Part shown: positions 36,001 through 47,536 of the stretch, one piece after another | Layout of the letters: each line of letters begins with the position of its first letter | Numbering within the stretch: the first letter of the stretch is position 1 | Assembly (NCBI RefSeq): GCF_000204055.1 | Contig: NW_006768825.1 | Span: 124,001-188,000, forward strand | Origin: Melampsora larici-populina 98AG31 | Lineage: Eukaryota; Basidiomycota; Pucciniomycetes; Pucciniales; Melampsoraceae | Direction: 5' to 3' | DNA: 64,000 nt | The notes under the pieces: generated by a model | Told to the model about the DNA's origin: nothing | Databases searched by the model: none | Seen by the model: the letters and a program-made list of their open reading frames with translations, nothing else | Translations under genes and position numbers: made by a program

Positions 36001-38796
36001 AATCTTATACACGGATTCATCTAATTCAAGTGCCCCGAGCATTCTGATCGATGCCTTGCGACCGTCCATATAGCCATTCGGGATGATCCCCGGTGTAAGC
36101 ACCTCATATCGTTGTCGAAATTCAACAAATGGGAGTCGATTTGGATACCCAAGACGAGCAATCCGGATTCCTTCGAGTACACCGTTACATCTCAGCTGAT
36201 CTAATACTAACTTCACATCGATCACCCCAGGCCTTTTATCCGGATTAGGCACAATACAACGAACAAAGTGAGGTTGAGTCGATTGTAGTTGATTCATCAA
36301 TGTACCAAGTTGTTCTTTGTGACGTTGCCCAACAGTACGGAATGCACCACGTTTCACTCCTCTTCGTTTGTTCATTCCCGCGGGTCCAGGAGTGGAGGAA
36401 GCAGCAAGATCGTATGAAGAAGTTGAGCTTGCAACAATGCCAGCGGAATCCGGATTCGCTTCACGATACTCCTCAAAGAGGGAAGCCACAAACTTGTCGT
36501 TAGAACTTGCAAGGACATTGGTGAGATTGCTATTCAGTGGATCTTTGTTCTTCTCTAGCCAACCTTCAGTTCGATACTCGACTTGACCGGCATAATGTTG
36601 AATGATAAAGCCAGTGTTGGAATTGAAACGGGACTTGATGAACTTGGGGTTATTGTCTTTGCTCATGAACCCAATCAATTTTTCAGTAAACGTTGTATCA
36701 GTTGCTTTAGGCATGATACATTCTTCATCCAAACAGCTCAAGATACCAATCGGTTCGGAAGTAGACTCAATCAAATCGATAGTAGGCTGGAGATCGAGTC
36801 CAAAGTTGACAAAATCCCAATCAATATCTTCACGTGAATATTCTTCTTGTTCAAGTACAAACATATGATGATTGAAGAATTGTTGAAGACGTTCATTGGT
36901 GTAATTGATGCAAAGTTGTTCAAATCCGTTGGTTTCAAAGATTTCGAAACCTGCGATATCCAAGACGCCAATAAAAGTAGATTTGGTGATCGAAGCGGAC
37001 AGGCTGTTGTGAGTGCCTTTTTGATTCTTGTCCAACATGCTATTGATTTTTTCAATCAATTTTCCAAAGGATTTTTCATAAAGGGTGGTACACAGCGACG
37101 AGAGTTCCTCTTTGACTTGTTTCGCACTCCGTTGTTGAGTGACGAACTCCCGCCCTGCTTTGATCTTCGGCTTCAGTAAACTCTTCTTGAACTCTTCAAG
37201 ATTAGGTAGGCCGAGAAGATGAAAAGTTTTTTCGAGATTGACGAGTGAACTAGTGTCTTTAGCAGATTGAATGTATGCAACATCTGAGCGATCTGACGTG
37301 ATGACGATATTTCCAACATGCAGAATGATTGAGATAATTTTGAAAAGGTTAAACTGTTCTTCTTCAGTTAAGCCCACTACATTCAAACTGTCTTGCAAAC
37401 TTCTCCATTCATCCAAGTCATTCATTCCATCGACGGTCAGCTTAGATTTATTGAGGTAATCGTAGTCTTTTGGTTCAGTACTATCTAGTAATAGCCGTTC
37501 AGCAAGTTTCTCGTCGCCCCCACCCCCAGATCCGGTTGAACTACATCCAATCAACAACTGATAAAAAACGTGAAATGCGCGCTCCTTTTCACTTCGCGAG
37601 GTTACTCGGGACTTTTCAAGAAGATACCAGTCGATATTTGCCCCTGCTATCGCGCCAATCGAGTTAAATTCGATTCTCACAAACTTTCCCTGGGTCACAA
37701 ATAGTCAATTATGATCAGTATGTCAGAGAATGTGATGAAATGGCATGGGTAATAGGGACTAGGAACTCACAAATCGGGAAGAGTTGTTATTTCGAACAGT
37801 TTGAGCGTTCCCAAAAGATTCCATGATCGGATTAGCCTGTAGGATCTGACGTTCGAGTTTACCTAGCCGTTTTCCGACCAATTCAATAACACTACTTGTT
37901 GGAGCCCGACTTCCAAGACCAGGTCGAGAAGGAGGAGGGGCCTCGTTGAGACTCTGATCACTTCCAGAAGTAGGAAATTTCTGAGTACTAGCGATCGCAG
38001 TGAGGTATGAGATGACACGTTTAGTATTCTCCGTCTTTCCTGCTCCAGATTCTCCCGTGATTAAGATAGATTGATTCTCGCGTTCCCCTAGCATATTCTG
38101 CCATGATCGTTCGGCGACAGCATAGACGTGTGGAGGGTTTTCTTCGCGTCGTTTGTTCTTGTATTGAGAGATAACTTGAGGTGTATAAATAGGTAAAGGG
38201 TGGTATGGATTGATGGCAACTAAAAACAAACCCGAGTATGTCTAGAGTTAGGTAGATGAAAGGTGAAAGTCAATAAGGTGAACCAATCATAATACAATCA
38301 TAAGAAATGAATGAAGACTTACATAAATCATTTTGGATTCATATCTTTGTCGTAGATTGTGAACCACACTGGGTTCATTCAAAAAGGTGAGATCAGCGAT
38401 ATCTTCGACTTTGTCAAATTTCGGTGGATTCATCTTTTCAAGTGAGTCAAATTTGATTGTTCGAGTCTTGTCATCCACACATCTTACTTCGACCATCGCG
38501 TCAGTAGGTGAGATAGACTCTGTACTTGGTTCATCATTAGAATCGGATGAGGTGAGTTCTTTGACGATCCATCCTGCGACATAACCCTTCTTATCATCAG
38601 GTAGCCAGACCCATCGTTTTTCGTTGAATTCAGCCGTAGCAGCAGCATCAGCCATCACTTGACCCGGTTTTTTAGCTGTCGATGTCATTGCTGAAGCCTT
38701 CGTTGATGATAAAGGGGGGGATGTAGCTGTATCGCCAACTAGATCATGACTCGAATACATTTTTCGAAGACTGCGACCTCTGTCGATTTGTGACAT
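30003..38796 (-). CDS. conventional (class II) myosin heavy chain
   Basis: Actin-based motor of the cytokinetic ring. Exons read with confidence: 38323-38796, 37771-38241, 34620-37689 and 33775-34544; about ten short tail exons follow to the stop at 30003 (C-terminus GPSRRP). Total is roughly 2,300 residues. The N-terminal SH3-like part (about 55-130) carries [16 protein letters not shown]-loop GESGAGKT is in exon 2; switch I NNNSSRF ends exon 2; exon 3 holds switch II DIAGFE (usually DISGFE), the relay region, the actin-binding segment, [10 protein letters not shown] and two IQ-like segments ([24 protein letters not shown]). The rest is a long heptad coiled coil rich in E, K, L and R. The start is the first ATG ([12 protein letters not shown]). 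Donors are mostly GTAAGT/GTGAGT; the first two introns are 81 bp. Longer tail than yeast class II myosins. Head identification is firm; small tail exon borders are not individually certain. Confidence 0.93.
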
Positions 38797-39884
38797 TGTC
38801 GAGCCAGATTGAAAGAATGATAATTTAAATACGAATCAAGGTTTGGTAGGATCGACAGTTGGGAGTGGTAGCCAATCTAAACCAGAGAACGCGATTGAAA
38901 TTGAAACAGTGAAACGCGTCGATCTTTGATGAAATGAGTTGATGGGGTCGAATAAAGTCTCTAGCATCTGCTATGTATTGTTGTACGTACGTACGTCTCG
39001 GGTCTGAAGAGCCAGTGGGGAAAGCTGTAATATGCAGCAAGAGGATAGTTCGATCGAGTCAATCAGTTCTTTGTGCCTAACCTTGAGATATCGATAGGTG
39101 ATGTAGTAGGCACGAGACGTGTAAATTTACCTGGCTCTGTGACCGCTTGACAAACTTATTGATCGAAGTCAGTCGAATGACGCGCTCTGAACCTAAAAGT
39201 ACACTTGAGTTTGAGAAATCCAGAAAGGTTCAATCGATGATGAGCTGAGTTTGTATTTTGATCGGAAGAAGGATTGATAAGTTGATGATGGTGGGTTGAT
39301 GAAAGGTAAAAAGTTGAAACTGTCAGCCGATTAAATTCTCAAATGGAAATTCAAATTACAACTCAATCACACTCTTCACATTCTCACCCTCACTCTCACT
39401 CTCACTCTCATTCTCACCAACATTCAGATCATCGAATACCATCTACTACCATATATGGCAAAATGCACATCCATCTATAACTTCAACCGCATTGTTAGAT
39501 AAACATTCTTCCAACAATCAAAATAAATATACAGCTGTAGCTAAAGATTTGCATTGACTCTGAGTCTGCAGTAGAGATCTCTTTTCAATGAGCTTGACCA
39601 GGGAGTACTGCTACAAAGGTACCCAAGTAAACTTTTGTCTGCCCACATCGGCTCTCCTCTGAATGTGTTTCATTACGAAAGAAGCTATTTATCCATTTAT
39701 GTACACAAACACATTCCAAACTCACCTTCTTTTCCGACCTTCCAGGATCTATGTAAGCTACACAGAGCTAAAAAAGTGAAGTAATATGTGGAAAAATTTC
39801 CACATAGAGAAAGCTCCACAAGGATCTCTTCTTGCTTTGAGATATTGGTAGGTGGATTTTTCGGTTGACCAGTGATGATGTAGC
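38797..39884. other. myosin upstream region
   Basis: Probable promoter and 5' UTR of the myosin gene. It contains a pyrimidine-rich CTCTCACTCTCA microsatellite at about 39380-39420 and GTACGTACGTAC at about 38986. No gene is supported; the frame at 38825-39040 has no domain. Confidence 0.5.
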
Positions 39885-40045
39885 TTTTTGTTAGCTTAGC
39901 AAAGCCCCCTCTGCGCGGCCGCGGGATTCTTGGCACGAGTGCCACAAGGATTGAGTGTCCTTAAGTAGTTTTTTGCATTTTTGCGCTTCCCTCACAGGCA
40001 AACCTCACTCTACTCCGCAAGCAAAGTTGTTCAAAACAACTTTTC
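39885..40045. repeat. dispersed repeat, copy 1
   Basis: Shares GTTAGCTTAGCAAAGCC, AGTAGTTTTTTGCATTTTTG, GCTTCCCTCACA and AAACCTCACT with copies at 41530-41725 (same orientation) and 42000-42165 (inverted). Probably the terminal region of a TIR DNA transposon. Confidence 0.6.
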
Positions 40046-40383
40046 TCTACATGTTTAAGTAATTACCAAACAGAATTAAAACAGGATTTATATGATAAAT
40101 AGATGATAGTGTTGAAGATTGAAGATGTATAGATATATGTCAATAATTTTGACAATTGAAGATGATGAAAAAAGCAACACTCACATCACTTGCAAGCCAT
40201 GCCTTGTGCCTAATTTCATACTTTATATTCCACCTTATTCCATAGCCCGCAAATCATGAGCCCTTGATATCTTTCTTGGCACTTACATGGTTGATTTCCT
40301 TACGCCAGGCAGCCAAGCAAGTGATTTGGCAAGTGATAATGTCAACCTGGAAAAAACTGATTTTCAATGTCATATCAGCCTAG

Positions 40384-40800
40384 TTAAGTCTCATGGAGAG
40401 ATGATAAAAACTGAAGAAGAACAAGAGCCACCTTGTGTAAGATACAATCCACCTGATTGGCTTCACAACAGTGAGTTGGGGCCACTTCTTCCTCCCAGAG
40501 CAAGGCTGGTGCAATTTCATCCTCTGCGCAAGCAGCATCCCAATCAGTCTTCTCCCCAATTCCAGACTCTTGAATTGCAACTTGTGGGACCAAATCTTCC
40601 AGATTGTTGAGCTCATGCTCAGTATCTTCTTTGTCTTTGTCAATGGTTTCACTTGTATAAAATATGCCTTGTGCAGCTGACTTTGCTTTGGCAGGAGGCA
40701 TAGCCTTTAAACCCAGCTCAGATAATCCCACATTGACAATCAGCTCATGTGGTGGGCAGGGCGCAAAAGTAGTCCACCCAGCTGCCGTGTGATTATGAGT
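40384..40800 (-). pseudogene. possible transposase remnant (hAT-like linker)
   Basis: A minus-strand frame of at least 116 codons stays open beyond its first ATG (40731). It encodes an acidic segment (DKDKEDTEHELNNLEDLVPQ) followed by CCEANQVDCILHKVALVLLQ. An acidic linker followed by a helix of this type occurs in hAT-family transposases of rust fungi, but no catalytic motif is present and the identity rests on impression only. The overlapping plus-strand frame (40287-40610) looks like its shadow. It is broken by the gap at 40867. Confidence 0.3.
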
Positions 40801-40866
40801 AAAATTCTTGTTAGCATCATGATGTACCGGCTAGTATCGAGGCAAACGGGTAATACGCTGGTTTCT

Positions 40867-40966
40867 NNNNNNNNNNNNNNNNNNNNNNNNNNNNNNNNNN
40901 NNNNNNNNNNNNNNNNNNNNNNNNNNNNNNNNNNNNNNNNNNNNNNNNNNNNNNNNNNNNNNNNNN
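40867..40966. other. assembly gap (100 N)
   Basis: Exactly 100 N, a conventional placeholder for a gap of unknown size between contigs. Sequence on the two sides may not be adjacent in the genome. Confidence 0.99.
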
Positions 40967-41087
40967 CAGCCTCAGCCTAGTGGACTCAACCTACCATTGG
41001 ATTTGGAAAGCAATGGACAGGATTATTGATGTCTGCTGAAGTGAACACATCAACAAACCATTGCCAGGCTCATTCTCAATACTTTAA

Positions 41088-41429
41088 GAGCATCCACAGT
41101 GGTGGGCTCCAAATCGGGGCTATCGCCAAATTTGGTGACTGAGCCCTGATTTTTTGGTGCAATGGCAGTCCCCATTGCCAATTTTTTTTGTAGCCGGCTT
41201 CAAATTTCGAGCTTTGGGCTACAAATTTGGCAACAAAAAGCCGGGCTCCAAATTCCCGCACTTGCTCAATCCCATACCTCACACATGTAAGCCCACGCGC
41301 ACCAATCTCAAAGTGTGTGTAAACACACAGAATCTACACTTTTGAAGTCCAAACGACTGCATCCGGATTGATTTGGGGCCCCACCAAATTTGAATTTGCT
41401 CGATTTGGAGCCCACCACTGTGGATGCTC
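41088..41429. mobile_element. PIF/Harbinger-type MITE (342 bp)
   Basis: Terminal inverted repeats of about 30 bp start GAGCATCCACAGTGGTGGGC and continue CTCCAAATCG at both ends. TAA flanks it on both sides (41085-41087, 41430-41432), the 3-bp TWA target typical of PIF/Harbinger elements. The interior shows further self-complementary words built on CCAAATTTGG-like cores. No transposase. Confidence 0.85.
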
Positions 41430-41529
41430 TAAGCCTACTTTGGATGGACATGAAATACAAAAGATGCTTTTTTACCTTTTTTGCTTTTTGGGGGATTATA
41501 ACGCCTCAGAGGCACACCCCAGCACCTCT

Positions 41530-41725
41530 GAGCTTAACAAAGCCTTCTCTGCTTGGCCGTGTCCGCGCCTTTGCAGAGGGGCTTATGAAAAATTGCGGAA
41601 TTCTGGCTTGAACAGTCCAAGCATTCAGTGTTGTTATGTAGTTTTTTGTATTTTTGTGCTTCCCTCACATTGGTCACAAACAAACCTCCCTTGATGCCGC
41701 AGTGAAAGTTGTTCAGAATTGTTTC
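41530..41725. repeat. dispersed repeat, copy 2
   Basis: Contains GAGCTTAACAAAGCCTTCTC, AGAGGGGCTTATG, TAGTTTTTTGTATTTTTGTG and AAACAAACCTCCCTTGATGC. Its inverted partner is 42000-42165; together they may be the two ends of one element of about 630 bp. Confidence 0.6.
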
Positions 41726-41999
41726 CTCCATTTGTTTCCTTGTTCATCAACTGGGAAACCCTTCTCCATTGTGCTGTTCTTGAGCTTGATTGTCAAGTGC
41801 TTATGTCCCACTAGTATGTAATGTGGTCTACAGCTTGTATCAACACTGTATGTGCTTTGAGGAAATCATTGAAACTAATTGGGGACTTTCTGTTGAAGGC
41901 AGAAATTGTACAGGCAGAAGTAGTCAAGAGCTGCAAACCACTTTTTTGTCTGCACCAATAAGAGTGCTCATGATGTCAGGCTACAAGAGCATGTAGAAA

Positions 42000-42165
42000 A
42001 CTTGAACAATTTTCCCTGCCGCATAAAGTGAGGTTTGTTTGTAAGGGAAGCACCAAAATGCAAAAAACTGCATAAAAGCACTCTATTCTCCACTGTTCAC
42101 ACCATAATTCCACAATCATGCATAAGCCCCTTGGCAAGGAGAGGGCTCTGTTAAGCTAACAGCAC
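42000..42165. repeat. dispersed repeat, copy 3 (inverted)
   Basis: The reverse complement reads GCTTAACAGAGCCCTCTCC, AAGGGGCTTATGCATGATTG, TGCAGTTTTTTGCATTTTGG and AACAAACCTCACTTTATGC, matching copies 1 and 2. The segment between copies 2 and 3 has no transposase. Confidence 0.6.
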
Positions 42166-42170
42166 ACCCA

Positions 42171-42720
42171 TTATAGACGTGCCTTTGGACAGCTCAAAAT
42201 CTGTGCCCGTGCCTGCCTCAACGTCAAAACTTGCGCCCACCACATGACAATCAACACTAGCTTATGACAAAAGTAGAAGATGCACATTGGACTTGACTCC
42301 AATCGATACTTTAGACCTTTGTTTGGTAGTTGTAAGGTAATAAAGTTGAAACACTTATCTTTTGAAATATCACATGCTTGACCAAGAGATTCACAATCCA
42401 CTTGGTCTACCATGAGCCACGGTGATGCCAAGAGACATATTAGACATGATACATCCAATTTGGATTGATGAAAGTGACCAAAGCTCCAATGAAGTTGTGT
42501 CATGGACCAGATTGAATCACCAGGTAAGTTGCTGATTGGTTGATCAGACATTGCTAACCATTTTCATCAAATGACTTTCTATTCAAAGAGACAAAGTTAA
42601 CTTACTTTCAGTTCTGTGAATACATTTTGCTTCAAAGACATGTTGACCTGGATCAATCTGGATACACATAATGTATACTTGAAAATTTTGAATTACTGTG
42701 ATAAGATCTTTCCATAACAA
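42171..42720. other. no supported gene
   Basis: A 126-codon minus-strand frame (42171-42551) exists, but it has no domain and overlaps repeat-rich sequence. I do not support it as a gene. Confidence 0.4.
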
Positions 42721-43023
42721 ATGTCCTACATTCTGAGAAATATCATGATGATGATGATGATGATGATGTCAGCTTATTCTGTCCATGCTGCCAATGATCT
42801 TACTGAAGAGGTACATAGATTTATTGAAAAGGATCAAGAAACGTTTTCCAGTCTGAGCCAAATGAACAACCATAGCAATCTGATCCTCAATCAAGCTTTA
42901 AATTGTATCTCATCATCACCATTTTCAAGCTATTCAACATCAAATGTCTACATTAATATATTGCGACAAATGATACAATCACATTCACTTCAAAGTTTTT
43001 TCAAAATTTCAAGAAGATCATAA
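42721..43023 (+). CDS. small candidate secreted protein
   Basis: Single open frame of 100 codons. The N-terminus MSYILRNI is followed by eight methionines encoded by an (ATG)n microsatellite, then SAYSVHA-AND. This could act as a signal peptide with cleavage after VHA. The mature part is serine/asparagine-rich with one cysteine (LNCISSSPFSS) and no recognisable domain. It lies between repeats and the 3' end of THOC1 and is convergent with THOC1. The start could also be one of the internal ATG codons. Reality as a gene is uncertain; transcript data would decide. Confidence 0.35.
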   Translation: MSYILRNIMMMMMMMMSAYSVHAANDLTEEVHRFIEKDQETFSSLSQMNNHSNLILNQALNCISSSPFSSYSTSNVYINILRQMIQSHSLQSFFKISRRS

Positions 43024-43452
43024 TCTTTGGCTTCCAATATATACTGAAGGAAAACATTCAATCATCAAAACCTAGATTCTTAAAACCATTACATATATAT
43101 TCAATTTCGTTTCAATTCAATTTAATCAATCTTTCTCACATCATGAAGTCAAAATCTTTTTCATCTTTTAAAATTCCTTCGTTCACTACATAACTTCTTT
43201 CCAATTTCCAAAGAAACCCTTCAAATTCTATCTTATGACAGTAACAAAAAACAAAAAAAACTATATATTACTCTTCATGTCTTTGATTTCTTGATTCCAT
43301 TGATCATTCCATCATCTTCAGCTAATCTTTTAACTTGACCGATTCCAGAACCTGAAAGCCTATGTCCATTTACTTGTTTATTAGAATGATTTGGTACGAC
43401 ATGTGATCCTTGTCTAAATTCACCTGTTTGATGGAGATCGATGATCCGTTGA

Positions 43453-46400
43453 CTATGCATGTGATCGAGCTAGTTCAGGCGCTGCTCTTGCTTCTGCTCT
43501 TCTGATCACTTGATCTATGTCTGTGATTGAGTCTGCAATTGGGTTAACTTGCATATTGCGATGGGAAGGCATATGAAGTCGGCCAGAGTGAGGAGTGGCA
43601 GGCGATTGATGGCGTGAGAGATGATGATGATGATTGTTGAACCGACTTGGACCATTAGGCACATGAGGGTGGTGGGGCACATTGACTTGCGATGGTGGTG
43701 GGGGAGGGGGAGGCGGCTGCTGCTGCTGTTGTGGTTGTGGCTGTGGCTTTTGAGGCTGCAAGTCGAGTGGTGGGGGGATGGAGATGGGTGGAGCCGGATC
43801 GGGGTTGGCTGGCACAGCAGGAGCTGGCTCTTCCTCTTCAGTTTCGGAGGCGGGCAAAGATTTGCTAGTCACTGGATTTGTGTCCTCGATGCTCTCACCA
43901 TCGAGCATCACGATATCAGGTTGAACGAATGGATCCAGCAAAGGTTGTCCATCGTGATTATCAGAGCTTGCCACAAGCTGTACCGAATTCTCGTCTCCGT
44001 CTTTCGTTCGCGAAAGTAAATCGGACTCGGCTTCAATCCCAGACGTTCCTGGAGTTATCTGCGTCGCATCGGTCACAACAGTTCCAGTAGGAGTCGAAAC
44101 CATTTGGTTCGATGTTGCCAATTGTCGGGTTGAGTTGATCCCATTTGAGCGCGTCTTGGCGTCCTCGATCAGAGTCATCAATTTATTCACGCTTCCAGGT
44201 AGACCAATCTTGCCAAACAACTGTAAATGAGTAGTCTGTGCAACTCTCAACGCTCTCCAGGAAAGTGAAGATTTTCGCTGATTTTCAAATGAAGGAAAAA
44301 CACATCAGTTTGATTGATCTAATCGCACCCAGTGTAAGAGAAGAGCAGGAACATGAGGCCATACACTAACCTCTTGGATAGCTTGCACCTGTGGATCATT
44401 CGATACGTCTGTATCAGATTTCCCTTGAGCCAACAGACTTTCTTTGAGAGCCGACAATTGCTTCTCCTGTGCCATGATCTTTCCATGTAATGCATTGAGA
44501 TCCGGAACCCTGCACGTATGGAAGTGTTTGTCAGACGGTCCACTTTGAAACAAGGAAGCAGACACGTGCGAATAAAATATATCTCACCCTTCTGAAAAGT
44601 CCATACTCTCAATGCTCTCCGGAGTCACCTTGTTGCTCCAAAGCTTACTAAGCGCCGGAGTCCCAACTGGATGTGGAAATCGCATAGGAGGTGCGATGAT
44701 CCGTTTATAATTGGCTTCAGCTGCCTTGATCATCTCATCACCTAGACTTGGCCTTTCAAAACTTGGACATGAGCCAGCTTTCCACATGATCTGTCAAATG
44801 GTAACTCCACTTATCAGTTTATTGAACGATCAACATCACAACAAAAAATACTAACCCAGTTCTGTTCCCTTGTCAGGATCTGCTTGATAGTCAATGCAAA
44901 CACTTCGCCATTCGGCGGAGTCGCATAAAGCGTTTTCCATACTTCGCCATTCAGTTTCCGAACCCATCCATCCTATAAACCATCGAAATGTCAGTCGCAG
45001 GAGATGAAAAGAAATCAAAGAAATCACTTACATCCCTAGCCTGATAGACGTATGGAACCTCGCTGACCCTATTAGGTTTGGGTAAAGCAGCGCGCTTGTT
45101 TCGTTCCTCCAGAGAGAACCCTCGAATGTATTTAAGAATGATTAGAAATTGGGTTAAAACTTGTCTACGAAAGTAGGAGTCTGCAACCTGTCACATGTAA
45201 GATGTGGATTAATACCACCAAACATATCAAGATGTGATGCGTAAATCGACACACAGGGTGGTACGATCACATAGTTTTTCAACATCATCAGAACAACAAA
45301 AATCAATACAATCGTCAACATTCAATATATTCGGAAAACCTGGCTTAGCGTGATACTTGCCCGAACAAAGTCAAACTCGCAGGGAGTGATGTCGGCGAAG
45401 CCAATTGACGAGCAACCATGACTAAAAAGAGAGTTGAAGGGTGAAAGCAAAGGCTGACCTCTAGATCCAATAAGTTGCTCTTTGTGAGAAACTTTGGAAA
45501 GAAATAATGTTCTTTCACTTCGGCCAAATTCCGCTCGTCGATCTTGGGTTTCTTTGAATGAGTGCCCAATTCCTTTTCTTTCTTAGTCATCCGACCAAAG
45601 ACATCCAGAGTTTTGTTGATCCCTTCTTTCAGACGTTTCAAGTTGGCCGTTGATGGTGCCGCCTCGACCTCACGCACAGGCGAGGCACGCTGGAGACTTG
45701 TTGAAGGGGCCAGGAGCGATGTAGGGCGAGAGGATGGATATGTATGAGGGTTGGACTGCGGGGTAACCGTTGCTGGTGTGGCGTTGGGATCAGGCTGCCA
45801 TCCTTTGAAAAGTTCGGGTGGATTGGAGAGTAGAGATTGAAGTGCCCAAAAACGTAGATAAAACTCTCGCTTGTCGGAAGCTAAACGCAAAAGCCGAGAA
45901 ATGATAGAGACGGATTATTACCGGTTGGAAAAGACTTAATAATGTAGGTGTGGCCATAGTGAATAACTTGCCGGCTTTTGAAGCTGCTTTTGCCTTGGCT
46001 CGGGCTTCTTGTTCATCTGCTTTGGCCCGAGATCTCGCTGCTACTTCTTCTGGTGATTCTTCCTTCATCTCAAAAGACTTCTCAACATTTTCGCCGTCTA
46101 ATGTAGAGTCGGTCTGAATCTTTGGGTCTGTAGAGGCAGGTTCATCCGAAGGGATGGGTTTGTCCTGGGAAGCTGGGAGTGACTTCTCGATGATCATGGC
46201 ATCGGCAGTTGTTTCGTTGGATTTAAGGAGATTGGTTTCGACCACCGGGTCCGACTTGATAGTCTCGCTCCCTTGTGAATCGACCGCTTCGACTCCCTTC
46301 TTTTCGATATCTTGATCGAAGTGTGTCACATTTCCCGTGTTGAATGCTCCTCTCAGGTTGACACCACTCTTTTCAGCAATCGGAAAGACCGAGGAAAGAA

Positions 46401-47105
46401 AACTCAAAATTCTTCCACAAAAGACAGTATGAAGTGATTTCGATAGTCTTCTTAATAGATTATTTTGCATTCTTAAGAAAATTAAACCTTTTCCACGATC
46501 CGGAAGCATTCCCTGAGTTGATTTTAAAAGATAAAAGACCAAAGAAGAAGATCGAATGAGGTGAGTAACTCGGCTTTCGATTCATTCAACCATGATCTGG
46601 ACGAGATACTGACGACGGTTAATCGATCTACACGAGATTCGAGGTAGCAGAATATCCGCTCAGCTTCTTCCACTGTGGCTGTTTCAAGAATGTCTTCGAT
46701 ACAGCTCAATGTAAGATCAGCCGGTGCTCTATCCTGTTCAATCAAGACTAAAGAAATGTCGAGAGCATCGTGAAGTAATTGATGATGAACTGGTAGTGAG
46801 AAGGAATGTTGAGCCGGATATGCGGTTTGGCTAACGATGGAAGTGAGAACTGATGAGACGATTGAACGCTGAAGTTCCAAGGCAGTAGAAGGAAGGCTAG
46901 GAAGTTGAGACCAAAGCACATTGAGAGCAGAAGAGAGTTCGATCACAACAAGTGGATCAAAGGTAGTAAGTGGATTTTGTGAACTTTGATCCACACGCTG
47001 ATTACCGATAGTGATGAGGTATGAATCGAGGCTAGACTTGAGACTAGATTGGAATTGGGAGAATGGCGTTGTTGGGAGTGAGATGGTAGTTTGAATGTTC
47101 ATCAT
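43453..47105 (-). CDS. THOC1: THO complex subunit 1 (Hpr1/THOC1)
   Basis: Subunit of THO/TREX, which couples transcription to mRNP packaging and export. First exons: 46614-47105, 45972-46512 and 45459-45880; about five more follow to the stop at 43453. The phases of the first three joins are consistent. Family signatures: CYLESRVDRLT, then after splicing GKGLIFLR...NNLLRRLSKS...TVFCGRILSFL and IAEKSGVNLRGAFN; FYLRFWALQSLLSNP; QVLTQFLIILKYIRGF; NGEVFALTIKQILTREQNW and MWKAGSCPSFE; SLSWRALRVA. The C-terminus is low complexity with poly-Q/poly-P and ends ELARSHA. Length is about 780 residues. The donor ending exon 1 is GTCAGT and that ending exon 2 appears to be GC (GCAAGT). The start is the MMNIQTTISL ATG pair at 47105. 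An upstream ATG GCC GAC exon with GTAAAC donor at 47331-47348 does not join in frame. A basic tail in another frame (43275-43440, KRLAEDDG...IKKSKT) may be the original C-terminus. Confidence 0.92.
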
Positions 47106-47210
47106 TGAGTATGCTGATTTGAGTTCTCGAAGCAGTTGTGGATAAGTGTGCTTGGTTGGTTTTTGAAGAGGTGAAGATTATTAAATTGGTGGTTGCTGTC
47201 TTGAAACTTG

Positions 47211-47214
<4 letters not shown>

Positions 47215-47261
<47 letters not shown>
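47215..47261. repeat. T47 homopolymer
   Basis: Forty-seven consecutive T on the plus strand (A on the THOC1 coding strand), about 110-155 bp upstream of the THOC1 start codon. It may be the poly(A) trace of a retrotransposed RNA or a slippage-grown tract; length is prone to sequencing error. Confidence 0.95.
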
Positions 47262-47265
<4 letters not shown>

Positions 47266-47536
47266 TGCATTTGGCATATATTGCATAAAACACTAACTAA
47301 ACAAGTTATAAAAAGTAAGGACTAGTTTACCTTGGAGAGGTCGGCCATCTAGTCGAAGCAAAGGATTCGGTGTCACTTGATTACGATATAGATAATGTTT
47401 TTTTTTTTTTTGAATGAGAACTTTATAATTAGATCTTTGGATCCAACATTTTCACCCCGTTTGCACACTTCCACTTTCCAATTAAGGAATTGATGGGTAT
47501 ATATGAAAAGACAACAATCGTTGAGCTTTTATTTGA

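Noticed and set aside
42171..42551. 126-codon minus-strand frame as a membrane protein
   Set aside because: Overlaps repeat-derived sequence, has no domain, and hydrophobicity follows base composition.
43621..44090. Plus-strand frames opposite the THOC1 C-terminus (Trp/Leu-rich)
   Set aside because: Antisense of the poly-Q/poly-P region; composition is explained by the real gene.
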